A DNA stretch of 64,000 nt from Paraglomus occultum. Its lineage: Eukaryota > Glomeromycota > Glomeromycetes > Paraglomerales > Paraglomeraceae. Shown piece after piece: positions 19,942 to 31,445 of the stretch (its first letter is position 1; each line of letters starts with the position of its first letter). A model generated the notes under the pieces. The model saw only the letters and a program-made list of their open reading frames with translations, was not told the origin of the DNA and did not search any database. The stretch is from NCBI GenBank assembly GCA_910592205.1, contig CAJVPJ010000012.1:1-64000 (forward strand). The letters are read 5' to 3'. Position numbers and translations under genes: made by a program.

Positions 19942-20711
19942 GATGCCATCAGAGAATGGAATGCACATGGGTTTTTTGTATGATAGACATTTATTTTATT
20001 ATTCCCATCAAATGAACTTTGGACAATATTTATTAAATAAAAGCAATGTTAACACAAATAATAAGCAGGTAAGTTACAGGTAAATTAATTTCTTATTATT
20101 ATTTGTGTATACTTAATTGTCACATTATAATTAGTTAATCCCAGTAATCCATGGCGAACAAATAAAAAGCTCTAGAAGCAGCACAGTTAGTATAGACAAT
20201 AGAAATTTTCAGGAAAAGAAATTCTTTTAAATGTGGTGTGCTGCAACAAAAGTGAGCATTCTATTATGTGACATAAATGAGAGGCTGATTATGTGGCTGT
20301 AAATTGACCACTGTGACTGATGACGTTTTAAAAAGTAATAATGGTGTTCATTCATAATAATAACTTATTATTATGGACTTGTTAATTTTAATGTTCACCT
20401 TATCATACCAGATATAAACCATAACATGATTAATATAGGGTTACCTCTATTACTATTACTATATAAAAAAAATATTATTATGAACATATTAAACTCACGG
20501 TTTACTGTTCGTGCTGATATTTTCCCCCTAGAACTTAATTTTGTGGCAATTTTCCACATGTAAGGTATTGATCATTTTGAATCATTCTTCCTAATACGCG
20601 TCTATTTTTGGGAAGTTAAAATTCTTGGATGTCCAGGACGGAAACTGTTGTCATTGATAAACCAAAAAAAAAAAAAAAAGGATCGAAAAGTCAGTTATAT
20701 TCAGATGCAAA
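19942..20711. other. Intergenic, AT-rich, with a possible dispersed-repeat fragment
   Basis: No gene. 20231-20290 resembles 59263-59320 (shared words such as gctgcaaYaaaa, gtgaRcatt and atgtga). A 16-base A run lies near 20660. Confidence 0.45.
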
Positions 20712-21014
20712 CTAATGAGAGAAGTGAAGGTATTCAATATTAGATTGGGAGCAGTGTGAAATAACATACGCACTTGTTATAAAATGTTCATCTACCAATT
20801 TTCTCTGTTGTTCTGCTGTTCCTTGTTCAGCTGCTTTCTGATACAGCTCAACTGCTTTTTGAATATTCTTTTCCACTCCTGTCCCATCGCAATAGCAACA
20901 AGCAAGAATGTAAAAAACTTCCTTCCCAATCTGCTGTAGTAGTAGCGGTTTCTGATACTGAGATTGTTCGTTGGTCAGTGTAAAAAAAATCAAAAAAAAT
21001 TTTTGGTGAAACAA
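20712..21014 (-). pseudogene. Isolated Sel1-repeat fragment
   Basis: The minus frame contains one good Sel1-like repeat (FYILACCYCDGTGVEKNI, then AVELYQKAAEQGT) and the start of the next helix. Nothing recognisable lies on either side and the frame soon stops. It is most likely a remnant of a Sel1 gene of the kind that is abundant in arbuscular mycorrhizal fungi, or a lone exon. Confidence 0.65.
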
Positions 21015-21926
21015 AATGATTACGTGTACTAAATGCCAAAATAATGCGGAGACTAAACCTCGATGGGATACGTGTACTACGACTTATCCATAAAGAATGT
21101 AGATTGACATCATAGATGTCTAATATTCATGTCTTTTTTTTTTCTTTTATTTGTAGCGGAAGCGACTGCAATATATTGCACGCGTATCTTAAAGAACACA
21201 CTTGAAAGAAGGATGTGTGTCTTAAAATGGAACCGTTTCTAGCAATACACGTTAGGCACGTCTTTTATCATTTCCTTTTTGAATAACCATACATTTAATG
21301 TAGCACAAACGTAAATCACATGAGAAAACCGGGAATCCTTGATTGACACATATGCGTGTATATCTAATAGTTTCAAGTAAAAAAAGCTTCTCTTCCGCTT
21401 ACCAAGCGATATACAGTAACTGTTCAAACGTCCGGAATTTTCGCTGGTCATAATTATGATGATTATCCTATATATGGGAATTTTCTAAAAGTTATGTCAG
21501 TGTTGGATCTCTTGACTATAATGTTATAAGTCTATCGTTCAATCAGGCGCTAAAAATGGATAAATTGGTTTCATATAAGCTTCGTTATAAGACCATACAT
21601 ATTCGTTAAAGCGGATTTTATCACACTAAACATCGCAGATCTTTCCTTTAAAAAGAATTCGTATTCATGAAGAAGGATCGCGCATTAAGGGCCAGTCTGC
21701 ACAATAAAATATTCGCATTGAACTCCTTTGCATGTGTAACATTTAATATGTCTGGGGTCCTATGACAATGCAAGTAGAACACTCATAAGACCCTGAGTGG
21801 ATATACAGTATTTCTACAAGGTTACAAACATTTCGCGACTGACATTACGAAAATTCATTCAGATCCTTTGTTCAAAAATGACCTAAACGTCATCGATTCG
21901 CAAACCTCAACGTTACTCACTAGGCT
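21015..21926. other. Intergenic, no gene seen
   Basis: About 900 bp with no supported gene. If the PX gene on the minus strand has further exons (its PX exon ends in a good donor at about 22037) they should lie here, but I recognised no nexin C-terminal domain. Confidence 0.4.
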
Positions 21927-23755
21927 CTATGGAACGTGGAATGAAGTTAGATTCGATGAACGAACAAATTTTTTTGACTGCAATGATATTTGAATATCAA
22001 AGACCTCACCTCCCCCGAATATTAATACTTTACTAACCTGTAAGTATTGTTCTAGACGACTCTGACGTTCATTGAGAAACGTTGGTTCCAAGTTGAAAAA
22101 ATATCGCTTACTTGGTAATTCCAACTTGTCGATGCCATCAACGGACCCTTTCAGCTTCGAGTGCAAACTGACAAATTCACGGTAACGGCGCGGAACAATC
22201 CATCCGAATTTCAAAATTCCATGCGAATCATATTGTTCTACTAATATCGTATAATAGACAGCCTTTTCCGACATATCCAAGAACCATGAAGCAACAGAAA
22301 TCTTTGTTCTCTCCTACGGATACAGACCGATTAGTTAATGAACGAAAAGATAAAAAGTATAACACGCCATCTACGAACGATATGACCCAAACTCACGGGT
22401 GATAGCACATTCTCCGTTGTTTGCTTCATGTACTGAGCTCTCTGATCCTTCAACGTTTGTAAACGAGTAGAATGATGTTTAAGAAGTTTCACTGACATTT
22501 CTAATTCGTCATCGTTTTGCCCGTGAGCCTCTTTAAACCGTACAAAGTCTCGCACTGCTCGCAAGCTGTCTACAACATCATCGATTTCTCGATCCAGTTT
22601 CAAGCATTTTGTTTCGAGAAACAAATCTCCTGGTGGAGCAACGATAACATCTGGATGATGATGACAGACCGTACGGAACGCATCCCCGCGATTATCAATG
22701 CGCGGAATAGATGTGTTATTATAATCGTCATTGTCTGCTTTCGGTTTAGTCTCAATGGTTTCAAAAAACATTTTACTAGTCGCTGCTCGATCGTACGCGA
22801 GTATTTTCGTTACATGTCTTGTAAACTGATTCTTTTCCCCTTGCCAGTTTCTACGTTCTAAATCCAGATTCGCATCAGTAATGTATGTCGAGTCGTTACC
22901 GGACGAAGATGCAGCTAGTAATTTACGACGATTGGTGATTGATGTCATTGCACTGGAAGTCACTTGTTCTATTTTGGTAGAATAATCACTAATATTAATA
23001 CGATTGAATACTGGTTTAACATACGACTCTGTTACGTCTGACTCTGGGAAGTTCACGTTAACAATACCAGTTGATGCGTTGTCTTCAAGAAGCTCATTAG
23101 TAATATGATTATTGCAAGAGTCCGACAACATTGCTAATTCACGATTGCTCTTTGTGAATGCATCTCTAGACAACTTTCCGGATAATGGCGGGGTTCTATG
23201 TTTGATTACAGCCTGCTGGATTGAATCATAATCCGCCCGTTTTTGTTGTGGTGATTCGGAGAAAGAGCGCTGCTCTATCGACTTTCTAGTTTTCACGCTA
23301 GTGTTCCATGCAGGAAAGATCGCCGGCAGTTTTGCGTGTTTGATCAGATTTGCACTCGCCGCTATGTACAATGATGGGTGTCTATATGAGAAGATAGGAT
23401 GTCTAATAGATTTCTGTGGTGTTACTTGCAGGGACCGTTCACACTGTTTGTGAACTACAGGTCCAACTGACATGTAGTAAATGAGAGATTGCGTTATTGC
23501 ATACAGTTCATAAATGAACAGTATTATCGCTAGTTTCAGCGCACAAACGCTGTTGAAGCTTGTGGCCAGTACAGCGCTTATGTGTACTTCGGACAGTGCG
23601 ATAATTTCTACGTAGTAATCATAATGGAAGAATAGAAAAGAGGTAGTGGCAATACATATGAGTATCACTCGTGTTAGAAGTATTCTACTTGTCGCTTTGG
23701 TGGTTGTTCGGACTGTGTTGTGTCTTGTAGCGAGTGGCATGGCCATTAAGCGCAA
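21927..23755 (-). CDS. PX-domain protein with N-terminal membrane segments, probably partial
   Basis: Exon 1 (about 22398-23755) starts MRLMAMPLATRH and has two hydrophobic stretches (about residues 25-45 and 60-90), then about 230 residues of polar sequence and a coiled coil (LDREIDDVVDSLRAV, LLKHHSTRLQTLKDQRAQY). The intron joins in phase to ERTKISVASWFLD and a PX domain (YYTILVEQYDSHG, GWIVPRRYREFVSLHSKL, LELPSKRYF, ERQSRLEQYLQ), which binds phosphoinositides. Coiled coil, then RTKISV, then PX is the order seen in Mdm1/SNX25-type sorting nexins that tether ER to the vacuole. However, the PXA and RGS domains and the C-terminal nexin domain are not visible. A donor after LEQYLQ suggests more exons; reading through gives a stop at 21927. 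It is either a truncated paralogue or an incomplete model. Confidence 0.7.
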
Positions 23756-26700
23756 GGGTTGTGTCGCATTTGTATATTCTAGTTGTGCGTAGTTTATCTA
23801 TATGTTCATATATACAAGAAGGTACAGTATTTAAACGATGTTATTTAAAGGAATTGGAGAATTGATAATTGTTCGATATTTTAATTGGAAATGCGTGGGA
23901 CGAATGCGGTCTCTGTGGGACAGTTTTCACTGTTCGATAATCAGGGCAATTGGTCAGTGTTCAGCGCAAAAGCGTGTTACTATGGTACATAAGAACAGCA
24001 GACACTAGAAATCAGCAAGCTTCAAAAGAAACTTTACGAGAGCGTTGTACACCAACAAGAGTCGTGATCATACTATAACAATTACGTAAAATAGACTCTC
24101 TTTGTTAGTTTGCTTAATGCGTATTTGTGTTTGTTTGTTTAGAACACAAAAGGAAATTTTACCACATTGTGTATGAGAAAGTTACATGGGCTGAAATGAT
24201 AGCGGCAGGCCAAGCAGAAAGTAACGCCCTAATTCTCTTTCGTGTAACCTGTATTTTTCTCGATATTAATATAGGCGGCTTTGTAGAAAATAGAAGATAT
24301 CAATATTATACAAAGTATTATATAGTAAATTGATAAGTTTAGACAGATCTCAACAGCATATCAACATTTACATTTAGCGAAGAAACCATTTTGTTGAACC
24401 TTCCTTGTTAGTGCTATTATAATTTTCGGAATATTGAAATTTTACAGCAGCGAATTTGTTATTCAGAGACGAACACCGTTCGTTGGCGCTTGTCAGTTAA
24501 CACGTACATCTATCCTGTTATTAAATAGTATTGCGTGTATGTATAAATGACTGAACTATCGTATTGAAATTACTTCATCATCAATGGAATATTCATACTT
24601 TTGATTATTAAATGATTTACTTTATTCATTATTAATTATGTTTAGTCGTCTGCCTATACGAACGAACTAATTACTTACCTTGCCAATTAATAGTAGATTA
24701 ACTGCTTGGTCGACTGGTTAGATATTGAAAGATTAATCCACAAAGAAAAGCGGTGATAATTCCAGTCCGTCGCAGTGCGTCTCAGAATTACATATCAAAA
24801 TAATCGATCGAAAGTTTTTTTTTACCTCCCGAATTTATCGATTAACCTGCTGTCGTTGTTCACATCAATTACGGACCCCTTTCTGCAGTTCATTAACTCT
24901 GGAAGTTAGCTCATTATCGTACGCTTTAACATGCCACAAATTAGTTTCTCTATAGCAATCATATAATGCGGGGAAGGACTAAAAGACGCGAAAGGAGTCT
25001 CTGGACGTGGACGCAAAAACTTGTGTTAACCTAACTACTGACGTAATAATAACGTTCAACTGATACCAATTTCCCATATACAAAAATAATTGTGGTTTAC
25101 ATGGGAGGGCATCTCTCCGTGAGGTAAAAGCCTTTCCTTACATCACGATAAATCATAAAACCGACTTATTTCCTGAATTCCACCATTAAAATTCTTGCAA
25201 AAAAAAAAATAATGTAATTAATCTAAACCTTATCAAAACGCGTGAACTATCATAAAAATAAGATTAAACAAAAAGTCTAAAAATATTGAAGAGTTAAAGC
25301 AGTTTTTAATGAAGCGGTTCCACTGTCAGGATGTAGCCAGTCAGTCAAAAGCCCGTTGTGAACTTGTTTTAGTGATGATGGAGATAAAATTGATAAATTT
25401 CTTTTATTTGCTCAAAAAAAGTATATGAACCATCGTCTCTTGAATGGTATCAAAATTCATAAGCGGGAATAAAGAACGATGTTCACCTCAGAACAATTTC
25501 AAGTTAACCCATCAAAAGCTTTCTCGTATTGGTCGTTCCCAAAAGTGTGCCAGCTTACAGATGATTCTTCATTATCGGTATTTCCGCTTTTCACTTGCCG
25601 CAAAAATTGAAAGACCAGAAGTACTTAAGATCTTATAACCGAACTGAAGGCCTGTCTCAAGACCATTTCAATCAACGGAAATGAAATCGCAATATGTGTG
25701 TTCATGCTTGGCTGCTGGTGCGAAGGCAAGTTTGAGCTCTGGCCAGAAAAAATATCACAGGGCCCCATGAACATGTCCAGTGGATTTTGCAGTAGACTTG
25801 CTCCAAACTGCCAAACTGTCGGCGAAACAGAACGATCAAGAAAGGCCGATATCGAAACCGGTAGTTGTTGTGTATAATAAGAATATGATGGTTGAAAGAG
25901 TTCTAGGCTATTTTGTTTGGTTATTGGAAGAGGTACAGAAACCGAATTCAGTTGTTACCATGGTAACGGGAAGCAGTAAAAAGCACCAGTCTTGCGGGAA
26001 AAGTTAGAATCCCATCTCCCAAAGTTAGTGGAAAAAAATATTTTAGGGTAGGAGTAAGGGAGCTTTATTTAGCATAGAAATTCGTTATATACTAAAGGCA
26101 AATTCCCGATCCTTTGTATTTATTTTTCGCGTGTTTTATCACCATCTTGTAAAGTTTCGTTTACATTTTTATAAAAGAAATAAGTCGTTAAGATATCATT
26201 CATTCCTGACTGTTTTGGCAGTTTCATGTTTGTTAGCATAATTACTCGCGAAGAAGCTAGAAATAATTGATACGGCGCATTCTTCCTATACCAAAGACTA
26301 TATCTCAATCGCGAAGAGATTGTTAAACACCTATCAAAACATCACCATGATCACAAAGGAAATTTGACTTGCGATGTTTAAAAAGATCAAAAAATTACGT
26401 GTGGCGCAACACCATGTATTTGGGAAGACGCGTCTTTGTAATTGAAGCTTTGGCGACTAAATGCTGCTAACGAAATAAATTGGGCAGTAAGCTTTTAATA
26501 TGATGGACGATCATGTTAACGGTTCAAAAAAAGAACAACATGCTTCATAGATCGTAATAATAAACGACAATGATAGTAGTCCATTGAATTGTCCTAAATG
26601 CAATATTATTGGCGATTAATATAAGCACACACGTAGTAGTAAATTCTTTCGGCAGGCAAGTGACGAGCGAGAGTGTGCATTTACATAGACGCAAATTACG

Positions 26701-28359
26701 GAAGGATTAATTTACGAAGATGAATATCGTGTGTTAACATTCTCCAGAAATAACCTTACAACGTCTTAATCATAAACTGAGGTTTCTTGTAATCAAAATT
26801 CCACATGAATTTTGTGCTTGTATTTAAACTCGATCTGCTCGTTGAAAAACCAATTAAAGCCCATAAGACGTTTCAATTGATAAAATGCATAGACTTTCTC
26901 CGATATCAACTTGACGAAACGACTTTAATATGTATTCTCCGATGTTAATTAATGCTGTTTCGACTAGTGCAGGATTATCAAGTTCACCAAGAAAATCTCC
27001 ACCTCTTTTCCCAATTTCGACTCTTCCAGGCGTCTTGCATTTTCTGCTGGGATTGACAGAGAGCAAGTTATGCAAGAGCTGAATTTGCCTTCTTCCTCTA
27101 CCACACGAGAACCACCTGTAAGCAGTGACTCCTCATACTTGATACGTGCCGTGACGATACTTCCGTACTTCTCTCATTAACATGAAAGTGAACAGAATCT
27201 CGTCTTACGCTATGTCGCTACAATGATGACATTCCAATTCTTTTGACTGACTAGTGATTCGCGACAAAGCTCATGCATTGTTCACTGTCAACAGCCATTG
27301 AACTATTAAGATAATTACTAGTGTTAACGTCAAAGTACGAGAATTTGTAAAACACAAGTTATTCTACTGTAAGTTCAGTGTAACTATGACTATTTGACGA
27401 TTAACACTGTGGACGGATACTTCAAGACGAAGATCAATATTCCACTCTAACGTGCGTAATTTACTTTCATCATAACAAATAATGAAGCGCATGAAAGCAA
27501 CCACAAATACCTGTTGTCTCATAATGCATCATTCCCCTGCTTTGTGGTATATCAATTTCTCTTCAAATCTTTCGGCGGATGATGCAGCCTCGTATGAAAC
27601 ATGGCACGGAAAAAACCAGAAAAGTTGTAGTAGAATACAGATAGCGAGAGGCTGATATCAAAAAAAATTTATCAATTTACTGTGTGATCTCCGAGATTAT
27701 GCAATGTCATTGGTCCAGCTTCGTTACAAGCTTGCGCATATAAAGTTTTAATTTATGGTAGTTGTTTGTGCTGTTAGATGTACCATTTCTGAACGTTTAA
27801 ACTCTGGCCATGAAATTATAATTAGGACTGTATTTACTACTACTATTAATCATTGCCAAGCAGCTTTAATAGGTTTCTTTTATCTTTCTGATCATGCTGT
27901 TCCAACGATATTTACAAAAACCACAAAAAATGCTGACTGTTTGGATTATATCATTTACCAATTATATTTTGATAAAGCTGTTTTTATTTTTTGCAAGTAC
28001 TTGGAATAACAAACTTCAATTACAAATACTCGCCGCCGCATTTCTGTTTAAATCTAAGAAATGCAAAACTTTCACAGCTACTAAAACCAGCAATTAAAAA
28101 ATTCCTAGCTGTTTTAAAGTAAATGCATTATTATATGTTACCTATTGGAGTATCTAAGGATAAAATCTATATATTAATATCATTATTCCGAATTATTATC
28201 AATCCAACTTTTGAGACACAGACTCGCTCGCACAGTCTCAGGATCGAGTTGATTGCTCTTATCAGTGGTAGTATTACCTGCAATATAAATAGAAAAGCTT
28301 CTATGAATGTAGGAGGTAATCACGTGCAATACAGGATATTCATTCGAGCCTTCACATCA
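23756..28359. other. 4.6-kb gene-poor region
   Basis: No gene can be supported. Short open frames occur (for example 25780-26007 +, 26854-27075 -, 27755-28009 +). The first reads VDFAVDLLQTAKLSAKQ and the second NPALVETALINIGEYILKSF; both look mildly protein-like but are isolated. Just below 28270, on the minus strand after tttatattgcag, a short frame reads NTTTDKSNQLDPETVRASL, which may be one more exon of the gene to the right. No transposon ends were recognised. Confidence 0.4.
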
Positions 28360-28488
28360 CCAATTCATATCGATTTAGTTCTTGATCAATTGGGCTTAAA
28401 ACAGACAACTCAGGTTTCAATTCAGATTCACTAATCTTTTCTTCATAGCTGGTGGAAGAAGGAGAAGTTACTGATTGCTCTAACTCTG
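28360..28488 (-). other. Coding-like stretch, probable alternative last exon(s) of the recombinase-like gene
   Basis: The minus strand is open from 28507 to 28358 and reads AELEQSVTSPSSTSYEEKIS followed by ESELKPELSVLSPIDQEL, an acidic, Ser/Pro-rich composition unlike chance AT-rich sequence. An acceptor (cgaag) before 28488 is in phase with a gtgagc donor at 28846 inside the neighbouring gene, joining KRYRKT to AELEQS. The alternative is that it is a decayed fragment. Confidence 0.45.
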
Positions 28489-28775
28489 CTTCGTGGTTTG
28501 GTGTATATCATAGTTGTGTTTTACGCACATCAATCGTGCCGGTAGAGATGGATGTGAAAGAAATAGTAGAAGATCAAAAAAAAAGAAAACTTGTGACGGG
28601 ATCTGCATGTACGCAATGACACTTTACAATATGCTGACGATGCAATAATTTATTAAAAATTAACTCGTTGCAAACATGTACAAAGATGTAGATGTAGATG
28701 TAGATGTATATATTATATAAAATGGTGTTTTCAATAATGTCCAAAAATTAAAAAGATTTACAATGAATGCAATAA

Positions 28776-31104
28776 TTACTTGACAAGAATATTCGATTCT
28801 CCTTCACCATTACTTATTTCAGTTTTCACAATAGTCTTTTGCTCACCAGTTTTGCGATACCGCTTCATGAACGATCTATCCGACGTCCAAACACAAGCTC
28901 CCAGCGCAATTCCCAATTCAACACCGACTTCGAGGGGCCTTAGTACAAACCTACTCGAATTAGGATTCGATCGCCAAACGTTAATTCCAGCTGCCTGAAA
29001 CACGTCTGTAATCATCCTTCCCAAATCTTCAGCATTAGCATCAGGATACGGTCGCATAGGCGCAAGGAATAATTTCCCTTTATGTGCTCTTCCCGCCCTA
29101 AACGGATCACTCTGTTTCAACAATTGCTTCGTAGCATAGACCGGACACAAATCTTTATCTTCCTTGTATGCGAATATCGTTCCTGAAGACTTGGAAATGC
29201 CAGACTTCCTCCGACTAGCCGTAAACTGCATCGCATCAGGCCACACAGTGTCGCCAATGAAGTCTACGGAATCGGCCACTATACATCCGAGATCAGAATC
29301 CGAATACCACATGGTAACCAAAGCAATAAGCATCAACGCCTTGTTCGATAATAAAGTAAACGAGAGTTGCTCTGTTGGGCCCCATCGTTTGAAAAGGTTA
29401 AGTATTTTCTTGATATTCCACGGTTTATGCAATAATGCTGGCTCTACAGGTAGTATTTCAACTCGCTGATGAACATTGACACGCGAATTACGAGCGGAAT
29501 CGAACGATTTTGTTCGTCCTTTTGGCATTGATAATGCGAGTGTGCGTGCAGAAACTTTAGTTGACGCACTCGATGATCTGCGCTCTTTCGCTGATTTTGT
29601 CTGAGATGGGTCACGAGAAGAGCTTCTGGAACTATTGTGCGATTTTCTCTGGAGTCTAGGGCTTGCCGATAGAGTTCTCTTTGGCCGACTTTGTTTCGAT
29701 TCTGGATGCAGCATCTCTGACTGAAGTTCAGATATCTCTACTTCGTCTTCATCGACTTCAGACAAAGTTTCAGGTATTACCACCGACGGTTCGAATCGAG
29801 GCGAGTCTAACGGACTAACATCACAACACGACTTTGAGTCAACACTGGAAACATCGGACCAGATTTGTTCGTTTGAAATAGAATTTGCGGATGAAGTTGT
29901 AGTAGACTGGGAACTTTCCAACGCAGGCGTTTCAGTTGTAAGCGACTTTTGCGACGTCAAAGAAGGTGAGGTGGGTCCTGGTGGTTGATCATCGGTGATG
30001 AACAAATCCGGAGGTGTTTGCAAAGTGACGGGACTTGTATCTGCCGTGTTTGGGTCATTGGATTGTATTGGTTGTTCAGATGCTTTTGGAGAAGGAGGAT
30101 TGGATAAATCTGAAATTTTGTCTGATATTTCTTCAGTCTTTTGTGGCTCATCCACCTTCTCTGTTTTCTCTTCGCTAGTTTGATCAGTCACATCGTCAGT
30201 GCTAACCTCTACGGGTTTGTCCTGGTTTGTGTCTGTGGAATCTATAGTACTTGTCGCTTGTTCTATTGGTTTGGGCGATTCTGATCTTGGGACGTATGTG
30301 CTCGGTGAATCAGATTCCAGTGACGGCGAAAGGATCCTATTAATATCGGGCGCCGGTGATGAGCTATCCCTTTTTAGTGTATGATGTCCAATATAAGATC
30401 CTGCAAGAAAAGTAACAAAAATGTTACGCTTGTGACTTATTGTCATTAAATGTGCAAAACTAGTAATTACCTGTTTTTACGACCATGTTCATGTCTGGTG
30501 CATTAGTTTGCGACTGTGCAAATCGCTTTCTAAGAGTTTCTACTAATCCGCCTTTATTCGATTGTCCGCCGATGTTCTTAAAGTCATCTTGTGATTGTGA
30601 AAATCTTTTCTTCAAATTCTCAATATTGCCTTCAAAATTTGTCCGAAAGTTAATGATTATCACATGGTGAAGTACCCAAACGGAAGAATCGCTTTCAAAT
30701 GCTCACCAGCCCTTATAACCGGCTTCTCAAACGGTTTATTTGACTCGGGAGGTTGTAACGAGAAGCGTTTTTTGACTATTTCCACAGAGCCTGTATACAT
30801 GTTTCAAACCTGTTGAGTTCTGCCGACTTGCAAAATACGAAATTTTGAAAATCTGTAATACACTTACTACTTCTGGGAATGAAAATTGAATCCGATTTTG
30901 GTAATGATAGTCTTTTTGCAAGCGACTCGACTGTTGAGGGAATTAGGATTGTGAGCTAACAATAAGTAATTGCGATGCGTTAATTCTTATTCAAAGACTA
31001 CCTGTTGGTGACGAAGCCGTGCTCGAATTGGTTGATGTCGGACTTTTTGGTAGGTTTATGGTTTCTAGTTGAGGTAGAGAAATCGTTTTTATGTCTTCAT
31101 TCAT
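28776..31104 (-). CDS. KR-F repeat protein fused to a tyrosine-recombinase-like domain
   Basis: Start at 31104 (MNEDIKTISLPQLE). Small exons join in phase and spell four copies of a motif: VESLAKRLSLPKS, SVEIVKKRFSLQ, NIENLKKRFSQSQDD and LVETLRKRFAQSQ. The large exon (30446-28776) begins SYIGHHTLKR, continues with about 300 residues rich in Ser, Pro, Glu and Thr, and ends in a folded domain of about 220 residues. That domain reads LSFTLLSNKALMLIALVTMW, SDSDLGCI, FAYKEDKDLCPVYATKQLL, GKLFLAPMRPYPDA, ITDVFQAAGIN, SSRFVLRPLEVGVELGIALG and WTSDRSFMKRYRK. The layout resembles the catalytic domain of tyrosine recombinases (Crypton/integrase type). An Arg in SSR and the Tyr in FMKRY are plausible, but the box-I Arg is replaced (YSDSDL) and the box-II His is absent. 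It therefore looks like a domesticated, non-cutting domain. Function unknown. Confidence 0.7.
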
Positions 31105-31445
31105 GGGAATGCGATAGGATTTATAACCAAAAGGCAAGCATTCAGAGAAATCGTTAGTTTATAAGCGAGAAGAAAAAGCATGAATAAGGACGAATCCGTT
31201 AATCCCAATAAATTTACCATTGAGTTTATTTACAGAGTCAATGCGTGGTGATGTCGGTATATCTGTTCGGATTGCACATATGTTCAACAAAACAGCGGAT
31301 AAGCCAACAGTTGTGAGGCAAAGCAAAAAATTACCACTAGTCTTACCTTCAAATCCATTAATATTAAGCTTTCCGATCTGTTTTGTAACTTCTTCTTCAT
31401 CTGAATGGGAATGACCGATATTAGCGCTATGCATGCAAATATCAG

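Noticed and set aside
25780-26007. Possible Crinkler-like effector remnant (VDFAVDLLQTAKL)
   Set aside because: The resemblance is one short phrase only, without the LFLAK header or nuclease motifs.
23756-28359. Search for tRNA genes, CRISPR arrays or long terminal repeats
   Set aside because: No box-B-like word with a matching cloverleaf, no regularly spaced repeats and no long direct repeats were found by eye here.
29164-29469. + frame opposite the recombinase-like domain
   Set aside because: Shadow of the minus-strand gene; no independent support.
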